Below are positions 24,880-36,767 of a stretch of DNA of 64,000 nucleotides, piece by piece; within the stretch, counting starts at the first letter, position 1, and each line of letters begins with the position of its first letter. Made by a program: the position numbers and the translations under genes. Location: the NCBI RefSeq assembly GCF_003265705.1, contig NW_020313230.1, positions 964,361-1,028,360 on the forward strand, in the 5' to 3' direction. Under the pieces are notes generated by a model. The model searched no databases. It saw nothing but the letters and a program-made list of their open reading frames with translations, and was not told the DNA's origin. Source of the stretch: Callorhinus ursinus. Its lineage: Eukaryota; Chordata; Mammalia; Carnivora; Otariidae.

Positions 24880-25090
24880 TCAAAACAAGAATAACATTAC
24901 ATGACACATTTGAATGTCACAGGCAGCTTTATCTGAATACATCAAGCTCGTTTGCTTACAAGTCTAGGCTGCTGTCTTGTAAACCGCACACCTCAGATGT
25001 TGCAACAGACATCCTAGGGCTCAAAAGATGAGGTAGTTACTTCTGGGCCTTTTACAGAAGAAGTGTGCCCATCCCTGCCCAAAACTAACT
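24880..25090 (-). repeat. Possible old hAT-type DNA transposon fossil
   Basis: On the minus strand the words 'cacttcttctgtaaaaggccc', 'agaagtaactacctcatctttt', 'gtctgttgcaacatctgaggt' and 'gtaagcaaacgagcttgatg' follow the order of a common mammalian non-autonomous hAT element (the 'gtaaagggccagatagtaaat' group). It is diverged. The family is recalled, so this is moderate to low confidence. Confidence 0.45.
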
Positions 25091-25689
25091 GATTAGCTCA
25101 GGACTGTTTGGTCCTGACTGAGAATCAGCAGTCTTACGTCAGCACAATGCGGGTGCCACAGCTCCGAGAGTGTTGCTTTTGGCCCACAGTTATGTCGAGC
25201 AAAACTGAACTCAAAGCATTTTGTGTTTTAGGAAGTGCAAACACCTCAACGGGTGACAACAGACCAACATAATCCAACCCCATCAGTTCGAGGGCAAACA
25301 GATTTTGGTGCAGGAATAAAGCACATGGGTGACCTCAACCCCAAATACAGAGTTCAAGGTCCATATTAGGAAAGTAAAACAGGAAGGAGGGGATGCCACA
25401 AGCCCCATTCCAAACAGCGAGCTACTGCTGACCATAGTCCCCCGGTCCTCCTGACACTCTCCAGAGAATCTACTCGCCTGCTGCAGAGAACTTGGCTCCA
25501 GCCATCACACCAATGCCTGGGCTACCTGAGGATCACAGGAGAGATCATGAGCCTGACTGCTCACCTGCTTCCCCTTGTCCAGCTTCCAGGAGCAACTCGG
25601 TGTCCACTCTCAGTTATGTTCTCTACGAGAGTCCAAAATGTGGAGGCAGAGCCCGTCCACCCAAACTAGGGAGTAGTAGGAGGTGGAGC

Positions 25690-25800
25690 GAGCCCACATA
25701 AAGGGAAGAGTAGTAGGGAAAAGGTAGAGCACCTGGAGGGGGAGCCGTGGGGGGTGGAGGTAGAGCACCTGGGGTGTTGTGGGGACAGTCAGAGGTGGTG
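25690..25800. repeat. Short imperfect tandem repeat (GGTAGAGCACCTGG)
   Basis: The word GGTAGAGCACCTGGGG/AGGG occurs twice (about 25722 and 25760), set in a GGAG/GTGG-rich stretch. It is degenerate and short. Confidence 0.5.
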
Positions 25801-27240
25801 TGGTGGTGCACAGCTGGCATTGGGAGTAGGGGGTTTTGGAGTTATCGCCTGGTTTCATAAGGTTTTTGCACTTTTGCCTCTGCCTTGGAGACTAACAGTC
25901 AGTTCAACAGGTGGGTTTCTGTGCTTAGGCTAAAGGCAGATCAGTTTGGCAATGGATTTTTTGCTGTGGGAAGGGTCTAAGGTGAACAAGCTAAGTCTAG
26001 GGTCAAGGTTAGTAAGTACCATGAAAAGATCCTGCTGGACCTTTCTTTTTAACACTATAATTCTGCAGAGAAAGACTGTAGTCTCTATCATTTAAGCATG
26101 TGTGGGAGAGAATGACCTATAGAATAGTCCTCTAAAAATGCTACAATGCCTTTGGTCCCACATACCTTCATGCCCAGTGCCTGGGGTTTTAAGCATCCCC
26201 AGGTGCTGGAAAAGGAGACTTGTTCCGGGCAGAGTCCTGTCACCGGCCTAAGTGTGTGCAGCCTCCATGCCATGCAGGTGCTGGGCAGTGCATGTCTTCA
26301 GGACAAGTGGAAGCTGGCTGGACTTCCTTAGCAGCGCCCTCCTGGGATTCAGAACAGCATCAAGGGCGGCGGGGGGCAGGTCTGTTTTCCCTTTGGCTGC
26401 TCAGGGCTCTCCACAGACGGATATGGGAGAAAGCAGGCCTGCTGGCAGTAAGTCACCTGGCCTGCTCCTTAGAAACACTTGAGAAGCATGTATACCCATA
26501 CAGATTCTGACCGAGGAACCTGGGGTCGGTGGGTGTGTGGGCGTTTTCAGAGTCCCTGGGGCTAGCCCAGAGTGCGGCTGTGGCTCAGAACCACATGCTC
26601 CACCTCTGGAACGTCGTCATTACTCGAGGGCTGTTGGGAGAAGCTGCAGCTTCCGGGCACACGGCCTGTCCCCTGTACTCGACCTGGGCCTGGGGCATGG
26701 GCTGCCTCTCCTCCGGCATCATCCCCCCGCCGCACCAGAGGGTACGGTCCAGCCACCGCCTCTGGGCACTGTGTAAACTCTCAGTGACTGTCCTTGCTGC
26801 CGCATCCACATATCGGCTGTGCTCTCCCTGCCCTCCCCCGCGCTGGGCCTGAGTGGAAGGAGCTGCCTGGGGCTGCGCCCTCTGCAATGGCTGTGCTGCA
26901 TCCTCACTGTACCAGGAAAGGCCAGGAGCAGCCACTCACACACCAGCACTGCATTCGGAAACCCTGACAGCACAGGTGCACCTCTCATCTGGAAGGTTGG
27001 GAAGTACATAACAAATAAAGCAGCTGGAGACTAGGAACAGAATTCAGCACATTCAAAGGGTGAAGAATTAGAAGGCCCCTGGGAAGGTTTTTCTCTGGAC
27101 CTGCTCCTTCCTGTGTCTTCTTGAACAGGTCAGCTTCCAGAAGGCTGAGCACTCCTAGGGGACCCCAGCAAAGCTCGGAATGCAACCTTAGTGGAAACCG
27201 TCACACAATGCAAAGGCTGACCTGATGAGAGAAGGGAGGG
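25801..27240. other. Sequence without a recognised gene
   Basis: Nothing definite was seen. The plus-strand frame 26529-26852 and its antisense partner 26585-26935 overlap and lack recognisable domains. No serine-protease motifs were noticed here; I looked for them because PRSS38 lies beyond SNAP47 in human. Confidence 0.4.
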
Positions 27241-27247
27241 GGGGATT

Positions 27248-27360
27248 TGAGACGGCCGTGCGGCGGGCGGCAGAGACTGGGGAGGCGGCCGTGCGGCGGG
27301 CGGCAGACACCGGGGGGGGGGGGGGGCCGTGCGGCGGGCGGCAGAGACCGGGGAGACGCG
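27248..27360. repeat. GC-rich tandem repeat (CGTGCGGCGGGCGGCAGA), 3 copies
   Basis: Three copies of GGCCGTGCGGCGGGCGGCAG separated by ACTGGGGAGGC / ACACC plus a G run / ACCGGGGAGACG. It contains an uninterrupted run of about 16 G (near 27311-27326), a candidate G-quadruplex and a likely sequencing-error site. CpG density is high. Confidence 0.85.
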
Positions 27361-27414
27361 GCCACGAGCCCAGAACTCCCCGCCCCCCCAGATGGGAGAG
27401 GCTGGAGGGACCCT

Positions 27415-27555
27415 CCCGGAGCCTTCAGAGGGGGCACGGCCCTGCGACCCTGACCACAGACTCCTGGCCTCCAGACCCGGGAGAGGACAAAGCCTGCTGT
27501 CCTAAGACCCCCATTTGTGGTCATTCGTTGGCAGCCCCGGAAAACTAGCACTGCA
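27415..27555 (+). repeat. MaLR/MLT1-like LTR 3' end
   Basis: The words CCTTCAGAGGGGGCACGGCC, 'cagactcctggcctccagac' and 'ttcgttggcagccccggaaaactagcac' are typical of the 3' part of MLT1/MST-type LTRs. The polyadenylation-signal region between them has decayed. Confidence 0.6.
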
Positions 27556-28747
27556 CCTGTGCATTCACTCTTCAAACCACGCGGGACTCAGAATGCCAGC
27601 ACAGGGCCTGCCGGAGGAGATCCAGAGGAAAGGTGCCTCAAAGGGACACTTCGACAAGGCCCAATGGCACCTCTCTGTGCACTGCCCTCCGGGACGCTCT
27701 ACCAAAGCAGTCTAGAGGGGGCCTGTTCTGCTGTGACAGGGGAAGGGGTCACTCAGTTCTCCACTCTGCCCCCGTCCATCCTTCCCTGAGGGGCCCTCCC
27801 ACTAATGCACCCAAAACCAAGCAAAAAGCAGCATGACCGCCTATCTTCAAAATATATTCTAAAACTATGATTTCTCTCTTGTTTCTGGATAGAAATGGGG
27901 CAGTTAAAGAAAAAAAATCAACACTTTTTAAACAGGTGCAGTGTGTATTATTTTTACACTTGGCTATGAACTGGGCAGTGAAAAGAATATTCCCAGTGTT
28001 CACAGGATGACCTTGAGAGGAACTGGAGTCACAGTACAACCAAAAAGAAACAGGCCCGTCAAGAGAACAAAACAAGTCACAGAACAAAGTGACTGTGGAT
28101 GGGCCCATGCAGAGCAGCCTGCAGAGGGGAACAGGCTCGGGCCTGTCTATGGTCCTGGAGAAGGGGTTCTGCTGACACATGATGCAGGGTTCAGGTGCAC
28201 AGACTCAGAAATCAGCACATTTCTGTCATAGGGATTTAAATGGCCCTTTTACACCTGGCAAGAACAGAGAATAAAAATTCAGCTACTGGCCATGCTAACC
28301 ATGCAAAGCAGGCATCGAGCACTGGGTACAGCCAGCCTTGCAGGGACGAGCCTTCCTGCTGCTGGGGACCCTCTGAAGGGCTCAGGTATGAGTGGGGAGC
28401 TGAGGACTGAGGGGAAGGAGGGGGAGAAGGGAGCCAGGGCCTGCGGGGAGTGGGGAGCGGGGAGCAAGGGGAGCTGGGGCCACAACTGCAGGGGCGTGCT
28501 GGGGGGGGCTCGCCGGATCTGCAGGCAGAACTCCCCTCTCCTGGAGCTCCTCCTTCCCGCGTGTGCAGTGGTCGGGATCCTTTACCCTGAGGCAAGCCTG
28601 CACCTCCTGGCCCAGGGCCTCCAACTACTAACCCGCCCTTGGAATGACTTTCCAGGTGTTTAGGTCAAGGACGTGTGCAGGTATTGAGAACAAAGTACTC
28701 AGGGGAGTGACTGTCATCAAAACCAGTCACCTCTCTGCTCTTCTGTC
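27556..28747. other. SNAP47: SNAP47 3' flank, probably including its 3' UTR
   Basis: The 3' UTR must start at 28747 and run leftwards on the minus strand. I found no AATAAA or ATTAAA on that strand between 27800 and 28747. A weak variant AATATA (plus TATATT near 27853) is the only A/T-rich candidate seen. The transcript end is therefore not assigned. Confidence 0.4.
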
Positions 28748-28894
28748 CTAGGTCAGTTTTTTGGCACGTCGGTTATGCTTGTCGATGGTTAAGGTGGTCC
28801 GATCGACGGCCGCAGTGATGCCGTCCAGGGCCTCGTCCTGCCTCTCCAGCTCCTTCTCAGTGTCCAGGGCGAGACTCTTCAGCTTCCTCAGGAT
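28748..28894 (-). CDS. SNAP47: SNAP47 terminal coding exon (second SNARE helix)
   Basis: The exon starts after a CTCTTGCAG acceptor at 28895 and holds 48 codons plus a TAG stop (28750-28748). The protein begins ILRKLKSLALDTEKELERQD and ends DKHNRRAKKLT, the usual SNAP47 C-terminus. It is the C-terminal Qc-type SNARE helix: heptad hydrophobics run L2, L5, L8, L10, L16, then L23, I26, V30, L36 and I37. Gln19 of the exon (28840-28838) aligns with the zero-layer Gln of SNAP-25 (Q174). The helix contributes to a four-helix trans-SNARE bundle with a syntaxin and a VAMP. There is no C-terminal membrane anchor, as is normal for SNAP proteins. A minisatellite (29078-29417) begins only about 185 bp upstream of this acceptor. 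Confidence 0.95.
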   Translation of the reverse strand: MLRKLKSLALDTEKELERQDEALDGITAAVDRTTLTIDKHNRRAKKLT

Positions 28895-29077
28895 CTGCAA
28901 GAGCAGCACACAGGGCAGGATGGGTTGCCCTTTCTTAAACTCTCAAAAATAGATGCTATTTCTTTCTATCACTTTTATAGTACTTAGGAAATTCTGTGAG
29001 TCAGTGGGGATGACAAACACTCTGTCCTTGCATCCTGGGTTTGGGTCTCAGCTCTGCGGCTCACCAGCACTGACCAC

Positions 29078-29417
29078 CAGGGAGCAATGACCCCCAGGGA
29101 GCTCTGACCCCCCCCCCCAAGGAGCCCTGAACCCAGGGGGCACCGAACCCCAGGGAGCATTGACCCCCAGGGAGCACTGATGCCCCAGGGAAAACTGACC
29201 CCCCCCCAGGGAGCTCTGAAGCCCAGGGAGCACTAAACCCCAGGAAGCAATGACCCCCAGGGAGCACTGACTCCCAGGGAGCTCTGACCCCCCAGGGAGC
29301 TCTGACCCCCAGGGAACACTGACTCCCAGGGAGCTCCGACCCCCCAGGGAGCTCTGACCCCCAGGGAGCGCTGATGCCCCAGGGAGCTCTGACCTCCAGG
29401 GAGCACTGACCCCCAGG
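29078..29417. repeat. 18-20 bp minisatellite next to the last SNAP47 exon
   Basis: About 18 imperfect units of the form CTGACCCCCAGGGAGCA/T, with variable C-run length, fill 340 bp. The array begins about 185 bp upstream (in transcript sense) of the terminal-exon acceptor. On the minus strand it gives an open frame (29061-29576) of repeated GVRAPWG-like residues, a repeat product. The variable C runs suggest a polymorphic array. A MIR-like piece may lie just before it (28990-29070). Confidence 0.9.
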
Positions 29418-31828
29418 GCGGCAGAGCTGAGGCAGATGAGGCGTCAGCCCTCTGGCCCTGCTCCAGGCCACAGCCCCCACACCTCCTGACAATGCCCCTG
29501 GGGCACTGCTATTCCAGCCACACAGCAGTAGCGGGGGGTGGGGGGTCGGCTGGTCCAGGGCCCACCCAGGACTCAACCCCTGCCTTCATAACTTGTCTGC
29601 ACCCACGTACTAGCTGCAGACGGAAGTAGAAGAAAAGCCAAACCCGTCTTGCCTATCTGTTGGAAACATTTCACAGATACCTCCATAGCCCGAGGCGACG
29701 AAGCAGCTACCAAAGCACAACCCTGTGGGCGCACTTGGGGCTCCTAGAGGCCAGGCCCCTCACCCCCTCTCTGGGACTCACGTCATGCTTCATACGTCTC
29801 ATGCACTGCTGAGAACAGCTACTTTATTGCAATCCTATGGAGACTACTTGCATTGTGAAATGTACTTTAACCACATGCGTGGTGAGCCTGCCTTTAAAAA
29901 TTTAATATCCTCAGGCTGACAACAAAAAGGAATGATTTTAAGAGAAATCTTAATGACCAACTACTTGCAATAAATGTTAATGCCTCTTTTAGGGAAAGTT
30001 TTAGATCCCTGGTTAGGTCAAGACAAAGGAACTGCAGACTGTGAATCATCAGAGTCCTGGGTGCCCGTTTACCAACTCGCTGTGGATCGACCGTGTACAG
30101 CCGTGTGCCAAGTCCTCTGTCCCGTGGGATGGATGTCAGCAGCGAGGGCCCCAGATCTAACTGAGCTGGCAGTGCACCACGCCACACATGGAGATCACCG
30201 TCATGGGCACGGCCAGGGGACACTGCAGCCTGGGAGCGGCCCCAGGTCAAGGAGAGCACGTGGCACCCCAGGGGAAGGGGAGGAGGGCGTGGCCAAGGTG
30301 CTCGTGCGCTCAGCTCACACGAAGCAGCCTTGCACTGCGCACCAACATGTGGGCGAGCCGCTTCGTCTGACACACGAGGACCAGAATGGAGGCAGGGAGG
30401 TGGCCAGAGGATAATAAGATCAACTCCGTCCTCAGGAACGGGGAGGCTTGAATGAGCTCACAAATGTGAACAAGCTGTGAAAACTATAAAGTGCGATGTG
30501 AGGTGCCCCCGCCAAGTCCTGGAAGGCTCAGCGGCAGGAGCCCCGTGCCGGACCCATGCTGTAGAGGGACCTGAGACCATCTGCAGTCACACGTGCTCAT
30601 GACAGAGGCAGGACGTAGCCCACATCTCTCTGCAAACAACGGCATCATCCCCAGGAGTTCCTCCGTCCAGGCGCCGAGGAACAAATCCTGGCCCAAGGTG
30701 GCAGGCTCAGACACCAGCCTTTTGCGCCCTCCTCTGGGAGCCGCTGAGTCACTGGAAAAACTGGACGGAGCTCTGGAAAGTATACTGTGGGGTCAGTCGG
30801 CTCCGAGGGACGGGCTGGATGACCTAATACAGGAGGTCTTTTCCATCGCGTTCCTATGACCTCATATGGCTGAGGCCCAAACGGCACAATAAACAGTCGC
30901 AGCTCAGCACGGTGGGATGCAGGTCCTTGAGCACTTCTCTGCTCAACGACCCCTCCCAGCAGGCCTGCACTTTTCTGTGCACTCACGAGGCTGCTCTGCC
31001 AGGCACGGGCACACCACAGCCCCGGGGAGACCAGCCTCTGCCACCTGCTCGCACCTGATGTCACAGCCACAAGCGGCCCCCCCGCCCTGTGTGGGGCAAT
31101 CAGGCCGCATGCGCTGTCTGCAACCTCTAGGTCCTTGTCAACTACATCAAGTGTCCCTCGGGCCCAGGAGGCTCTGAGCTGTGTCCTGTGTGGATGGTCC
31201 ATTGTCCTGCTCCAGGACTCACACTGCAAGTAGAAAGTCAGGACATAGGACCAGAGAAGAAAGTAAACATTGTCCCGAGCCCGGATCCAATCTGTGCCCA
31301 TCAGGCAAGCACTGTTGGTGGCATGGGGGCGCTGTGTGCCCAGCTTCCTTCCATCGCGTGCCCATATGCTGGCACGGGGACGTGACCCTGGGAGTGGAGG
31401 CAGGCATCCATGCAGCTCTGTTTCCTGCTTCCCGAATGAGGGGGAGGGCCGCGGGGCTCTGTGAACCCTCAAACTCAATGTTTCACACATCAGGCTGACA
31501 GGACGTGCCCAAGACCCCAAGCTAGCAGCCAGCTCACAGTATGGCCCAGACGTGATGAGCCTGTGGATAACAGGTGTCACTGTGCGATGGTGCAGACGTC
31601 ACAGAACCAGGACGGACAGGACCGCACACGTTCCTTAAAAAGGCAAAAGGGCCATCAGCAGGGATCAGCAAGCCATTCAGCCACGGGAAGAGGGCGGGAG
31701 CCCCGGGCCTGCTCCTGGAGCCACGAGCAGCCATGGCAAAGGTCCCGCGTAAGGAGAGCCACACCTGTGACTTTAAATTTTCTAACGCTCATATTTTCAA
31801 CAGTAAAAACGATAAGCATTTCCTAGAC
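29418..31828. other. SNAP47 intronic sequence, no feature recognised
   Basis: This lies in the 11.9-kb last intron. No SINE or L1 consensus was recognised. The minus frame 30645-31580 (311 codons) lacks domains I recognise, has no matching splice context and overlaps plus-strand frames, so it is not called. Confidence 0.45.
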
Positions 31829-31931
31829 TTTTATTTATTTAAGTAATCTCTACATCCTCACATGGGGCTCAAACTTACGACCCCAAGATCAAGAGTCGCA
31901 TGTTCCTCCAACGGAGCCAGTCAGGTGCCCC
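31829..31931 (-). repeat. Old Can-SINE, antisense, short
   Basis: It runs from TTTTATTTATTTAAGTAATC through GGGGCTCAAACTTACGACCC and AAGATCAAGAGTCGCATG to GGTGCCCC. This is the compact older SINEC form without the long GA-rich body. It lies within the last SNAP47 intron. Confidence 0.85.
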
Positions 31932-34100
31932 GTAAAAAATGACAAGCATCATTAATCTTAACAATGCATCCTGTTTAATCCAACCAAGTAAAAATATTAT
32001 CGTTTCCCCATGAAGTCAACATGAAGAATAATGACCGAGATCTGTTCTCTGCTAGCTGGTGAATGGTATACTCGTGGCACATCTCCGCACTGCCCTCCCA
32101 CCGGGGGCCATGCTCCGTGACAGCCCCTACTGTCTCCCTGCCCACAGAAGCAGCGGCACTGGGACGAATTCCTACGGTTCTGAGTCTATGCTTCTTACGC
32201 GCAGAGCCACGGTGATAACAGGCACAGCACTTACTTTGTAAGCAAGACCAACTGACGTGCCTACGAAAGCTGAGCATTTTATGGAGTCCATAGCGTACAC
32301 ACGGACTCATTCCTCTTGAACTGTCTGATTGTGAAAATGTCTCACTGAGACCTCTCCTTCGCAGCTTCAAATGCTTCCAACTGCGCTTGAAATTAGCTAA
32401 TACTGCAAAAACCCGAATGATCTGCACAGCTACTGAGTTTGCAAAGAAAGTTACTAAGATTTGAACTAGGAGTCCCTCTGGAGTACTGATCCAGTGTTTT
32501 TCCCTTTAAGGAAGGGACTGGACACATTAAATGCCATCATGTGCATTCCGTAGAACACGGGGTGGAAAGACTGCGGAACGCGAAGTCTGGCCAGACCTTC
32601 ACGCAGTTGTGGCTTCTGCAGCCCAGGATGACAAGCTGTCTAGTCATCAGTGTGTCACGCCTCCAGGCTCTGAAATACCAGCTGGCCGCTCAGAGGGGCC
32701 TCTGACCAGGCTCCGCGCTTTCTTCCTCGAGCCCCTGCCATGCCAGTAAGTAAGCCCGGTGACCAGCCATCTCTGCGGACATGTCTGCCCTATCCAGGAA
32801 GTGCACCGAGCCGAGAAGAAAGAGGCACTCCGTGCACACAAGCGTAGGCGAGACACTGTCCGGGAGCAGCATCTGGAGGGAAACCGCAGAAATACTCAGC
32901 AATCTGTAGCCGGCTGCAGGCGCTCAACCAAGTTTGCACAGGAGGCTCAGTCCCCCACGAACAGGGTGCGTCAGTGACCGGAGGGGGGTGGGGACACATA
33001 GCCCAGGCGACCTGGGCTGGGGCAGGGGGCGCCACGTGGTTCCCAGGACCGAGCAGACAGTCCTGTGCTCTCTACTGCTCGGGCCACAGCCTCTACCTCC
33101 TAACCCTAACCCTAACCTCCCCGATACCACAGGCACGAGCAGGTACGGAGATGTTTCCATTTTGTTTATACAAACGGAAGAACAGCTCATCCAGCAGAGG
33201 GGGTCCGCTTACCAAAGCACCTGTGCTTAATGTATGCACCTCATGCAAGCCATCAAAGTGTGGGATTCGGGGAATCAGAGGGGTCCCTGGAGCGCCCGGC
33301 CTCGGGCGTTCACCGAGTAACTGCAGCAGGGAAGGACGCAGGGCGCAGAGGCGCGGGCCTTGATGTTTCCAGAACATCTGTAATGTGCTGGTGGCCTCAC
33401 TTAGGGTCTGAAGGAAGAAAATGTTTTGTTCTACTTCACGAGGAGACTCCAGGATTCACAGTATTACTGTATTCATAGGAAGCACCTAAAGTGAGTTCAG
33501 TAATAGCTAGACTGTCTACCCTGATCTTGTTATTAAGCTGACTCACTGAAAAACTGTGAATTTTCTTGCAGTGAGAAATTAGCAACCATTTAAGAACAGA
33601 GCTAGGATAAATCAAGCTGTCTGCAACTCCAAATAGTTCTACCAGTTGGGGCCATTAATATGCTATAGAGAAGGTAAAGAGGGAAAAACTGGCTTCCAGC
33701 ACAGCCAAAGCTCTGGAGGCTGTAAAGAACATTCTAGGCTACAATCTGTCACATTCAGCACTCGCAGACCACCCCGCGTCCCACCCCATCCCTTCTGTTG
33801 CATTCCTTGAGGCCCCAAGGGCTATCTGTGGACAGCAGCCCAGGGCTGTTTTCTAGGGAGGCCCCTGCCGCGGCCCCCTCCTCCAGACCCCCTCTCTGTG
33901 CAGTGGGGGATGGGAGCGGGGAAGCTGATGCACCAGGTCCCCACAGTGAGACTCTGAGAGTGGAGTCTCCAGGGATCTACCAGCCCTCACTCCAGTTCCC
34001 AGTGGCCTCTCAAGGTCCAGACAGGGTCAGCACATGGTGAGCACCTCCCAGGGCTAGAGGGGGACACTGGGGACCAGCCTGCTCGCTCTCAGCTCACAAT
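31932..34100. other. SNAP47 intronic sequence
   Basis: No gene or clear repeat was recognised apart from the telomere-like tract at 33099-33117. Confidence 0.45.
33099..33117. repeat. Interstitial telomere-like tract
   Basis: CCTAACCCTAACCCTAACC, about three vertebrate telomere units in the last SNAP47 intron. Flanks show no subtelomeric element that I recognise. Confidence 0.75.
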
Positions 34101-34109
34101 GGGATCCAA

Positions 34110-34880
34110 ATAGGACTCACCCCAGAATACAAGAAAAGAGGCACAAAGGCCTAAAAACCGCACATCACACTGAAAGAAATTAAAGACCGAAATAATGAGG
34201 GATGTTCAATGTTCCTGGACTGCAAGACTTAATACTAGCAAGACGGCAAAACGCCTCCAAGTGACCTGCACATTCGATGCAAATCATATCAAGTTTCCAG
34301 CAGCCTCTTTATTCCCCCAGAAATGGAAAAATGGATCCTCAAATCCATATGGAATTGCAAGGAGCCCTGGAGGGCCAGAGCAATGCTGAAAAAGAATGAA
34401 GTTGGAGGACTTACTTCCCCTCACCCATCGCCGGCAGGATTATAAAAGGGTGAAGCCATTACGGAGAACAGCCTGGCAGCTCATCAAAAATCTACACGTG
34501 GAATTATCCAGGACCAAGCAATTCCACGCCTCGCTAGGTATATGCCCCCAGGGAGCAGAGACAGGACTCACACAGATGTCTGTGTGTGTGAATGCTCAGG
34601 GAAGCACCACGCACAACAGCTGTGGATGAATGGACACACAATGTGGGCCACCCGTATGGCGTGCACCACTCAGCTGTTAAAAGGGAACACAGATCAGCCC
34701 GAAGACACAGTGGGGAGCGAGGACAGCCAGGCATGGAAGGGCGTGTGCATGACTTGACAGAAGACCGCAGGGGCCAGTGCTTCACGGGACCGTGTGGGCT
34801 GGGGGCACAGCAGGGCGCTCTGCACATAAGCAGTGGGTGAAATGGCAATATTTACATTATATACATTTACTACAATAAAA
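34110..34880 (+). repeat. Old L1M ORF2 fragment, sense
   Basis: It shows the L1 order: 'actgaaagaaattaaagaccg', 'ttcctggactgcaagactta', 'atccatatggaattgcaagg', then, after an internal deletion near 34435, 'acaatacgg'-like gene-end words such as CATTACGGAGAACAGCCTGG and ATCCAGGACCAAGCAATTCC. It ends near CTACAATAAAAAC. It lies in the last SNAP47 intron and has no intact frame. Confidence 0.75.
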
Positions 34881-36767
34881 ACACCATTCCAAAAGATAGC
34901 CAGGCACTCAGCAGCAGTACGACCAAACACCCGACGGTAACACTTCAGGCTCACTTGCAGGCTGACTGCGACAATGGGAAAGCATCGGTTCCCCGGCCCT
35001 CACTGGCCGTCGCGCTCCTTCCTCTGCACAGCCCAGCAGCTGCTCTGGAAGATGCGCGGTGAGATGCAGCACGCTCGGCAATCCCGTCCGCAGTACCAGA
35101 TCCTGGTGTTCCTTGTCTGGCACTCCCGCCCTGTTCACCTTTCTGGGACAGTGGAGGGGACACAATGTGGTCCAGATGGACCGCAAGGCAGCCGTCCCTT
35201 CACGCAGCCCATGGTTGTCCCAGCTTTCTCAGCACTGCCCCAGACAGCACACGGGCCTGCCCTAGAGTGCTGGCCATAGCTGGCACAACGTGAGCCCCGT
35301 GGGCTGTCCAGAGATTGTGGAGGGTAGCCCGAGCGCGGGGGGCACATGAAACCACAGAAGGGGCCCAGGGTGGGGGTCCGTGACGGCAGGCTCGTGGCTA
35401 CCAGTGACCAAGGCAATAGCAGAACAGACGGGCAACCCCCGGATGCATCTGGAAGGTATAGCATGACGCTGTCCTGTGAGTCAGCTCACATTACTCTGGT
35501 TGTTTCTGCAGCAGGCGATGACCAGGGCCAGGGGAGGCACGCAGCCCACCCGGGCTGGTGGGGTCGACAGGGCAGGGCCTCACCAGTGCCTGGACCCCAG
35601 TTCCCAGTCCAGGGCTCGTCCTGTGACGCATGTCCTCTCACTTGAAATGTCAACTGTCAAGGACGTCAGAAGTTACTGGGCACCTCTTCCCCGTTACCAA
35701 GGCTCTTCTGGTTTAACAGATGACACAGGATGTGACGAACACTTGTTAATAATTTACAAAGTAAGAGATACCTAGATGAGTGGCCTACCTCATGGCTCGT
35801 ATCTGGACCGGTATCAAAGCCATAAATACAAACATAACCTCGTCCCCTTTGTACTGCGCCCCGTAAGTAATGAGAGGAATGAACAACGTGGAAAAGGGCA
35901 ACAAGAGAACCTGAGGATGATGGGCAGAAATCTGGAATTACAACATCTGCAGTCCTTCCAAACGGCTCATAGGACCAAATCCAGCCTCCCCGACCTGGCA
36001 CACAGGTGCTGGTGGGTTCGCAGACATGAGCAGCTCTCTGGCCCCGAGCCCTCCACAGAGCCCACTCTGGCGAGGCATCTGCATGCTGTCCCGGGTTGGC
36101 TGGTGCCCCACTATGCTGGAAGGCATCAACCCTGCCCCCCACTCTCACCGGGCTCCCAGCAAAGCCATGCCCTCTTCCAGGGACGTGTCTGTTCTGGAGC
36201 ATGTGCTCCTGGAGTAGGGCCCAGGCTGCTGCCACCGCAGATGGGAAGCACAGCGGCGGGTTCCACGGCTGGCACGTCACCCCCATGACTGCACGGGCAG
36301 CCACCCAAAGAACCCGAGATCTGTTGTCTCTCCAGACAGGTAACACGTGGAGACCAGTGCTAAATCCTGCACTGCTAAGACATGGATTTTCGGCTGAAGA
36401 AATGTGTCGATTTTGTATGGAAGAAAGGACAGAGGAGGAGACATGGGAATTAGGACAAGCGTGAACACCACACCAGAGAAGGAACAGAAGAGCTGAGTAT
36501 GAAAGGTGCTCTAGCCTTCCTACATGGGAAAGAGAGACGGTTTCTGCAGAGCGCCACAGAACTCAGCCAGGACCAGCTCAAGAAGTCACAGGTGGGCGGC
36601 AGAGGGGACGCCGCACCTCCACAGCCTCCTGCCCAGCCTCTGGCCACGACCCCACCGCCTGAGTCCTCTCTGAACAACCCACCCTCAGGCCCTCGGTTAG
36701 TTCGCAAGCTCTGTGACTGGGGTTTATGAGGAATCACACACCCTGCCGTAGTCACAAGGAGCTCAGA
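34881..36767. other. SNAP47 intronic sequence, nothing recognised
   Basis: No SINE, L1 or exon was recognised. Overlapping frames (35776-36288 plus, 35666-36346 minus) show no family resemblance. Confidence 0.45.

Noticed and set aside
1..28300. Possible PRSS38 or other downstream neighbour gene
   Set aside because: In human PRSS38 lies beyond the SNAP47 3' end. I looked for trypsin-fold motifs (SAAHC, GDSGGP, CGGSIL) in the listed frames and found none; short exons could be missed.
29061..29576. 171-codon minus frame with GVRAPWG-like repeats
   Set aside because: Product of the 18-20 bp minisatellite.
30645..31580. 311-codon minus frame in the last SNAP47 intron
   Set aside because: No recognisable domain, no matching splice sites to the SNAP47 phases, and overlapping plus-strand frames. 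An antisense or nested gene cannot be supported.
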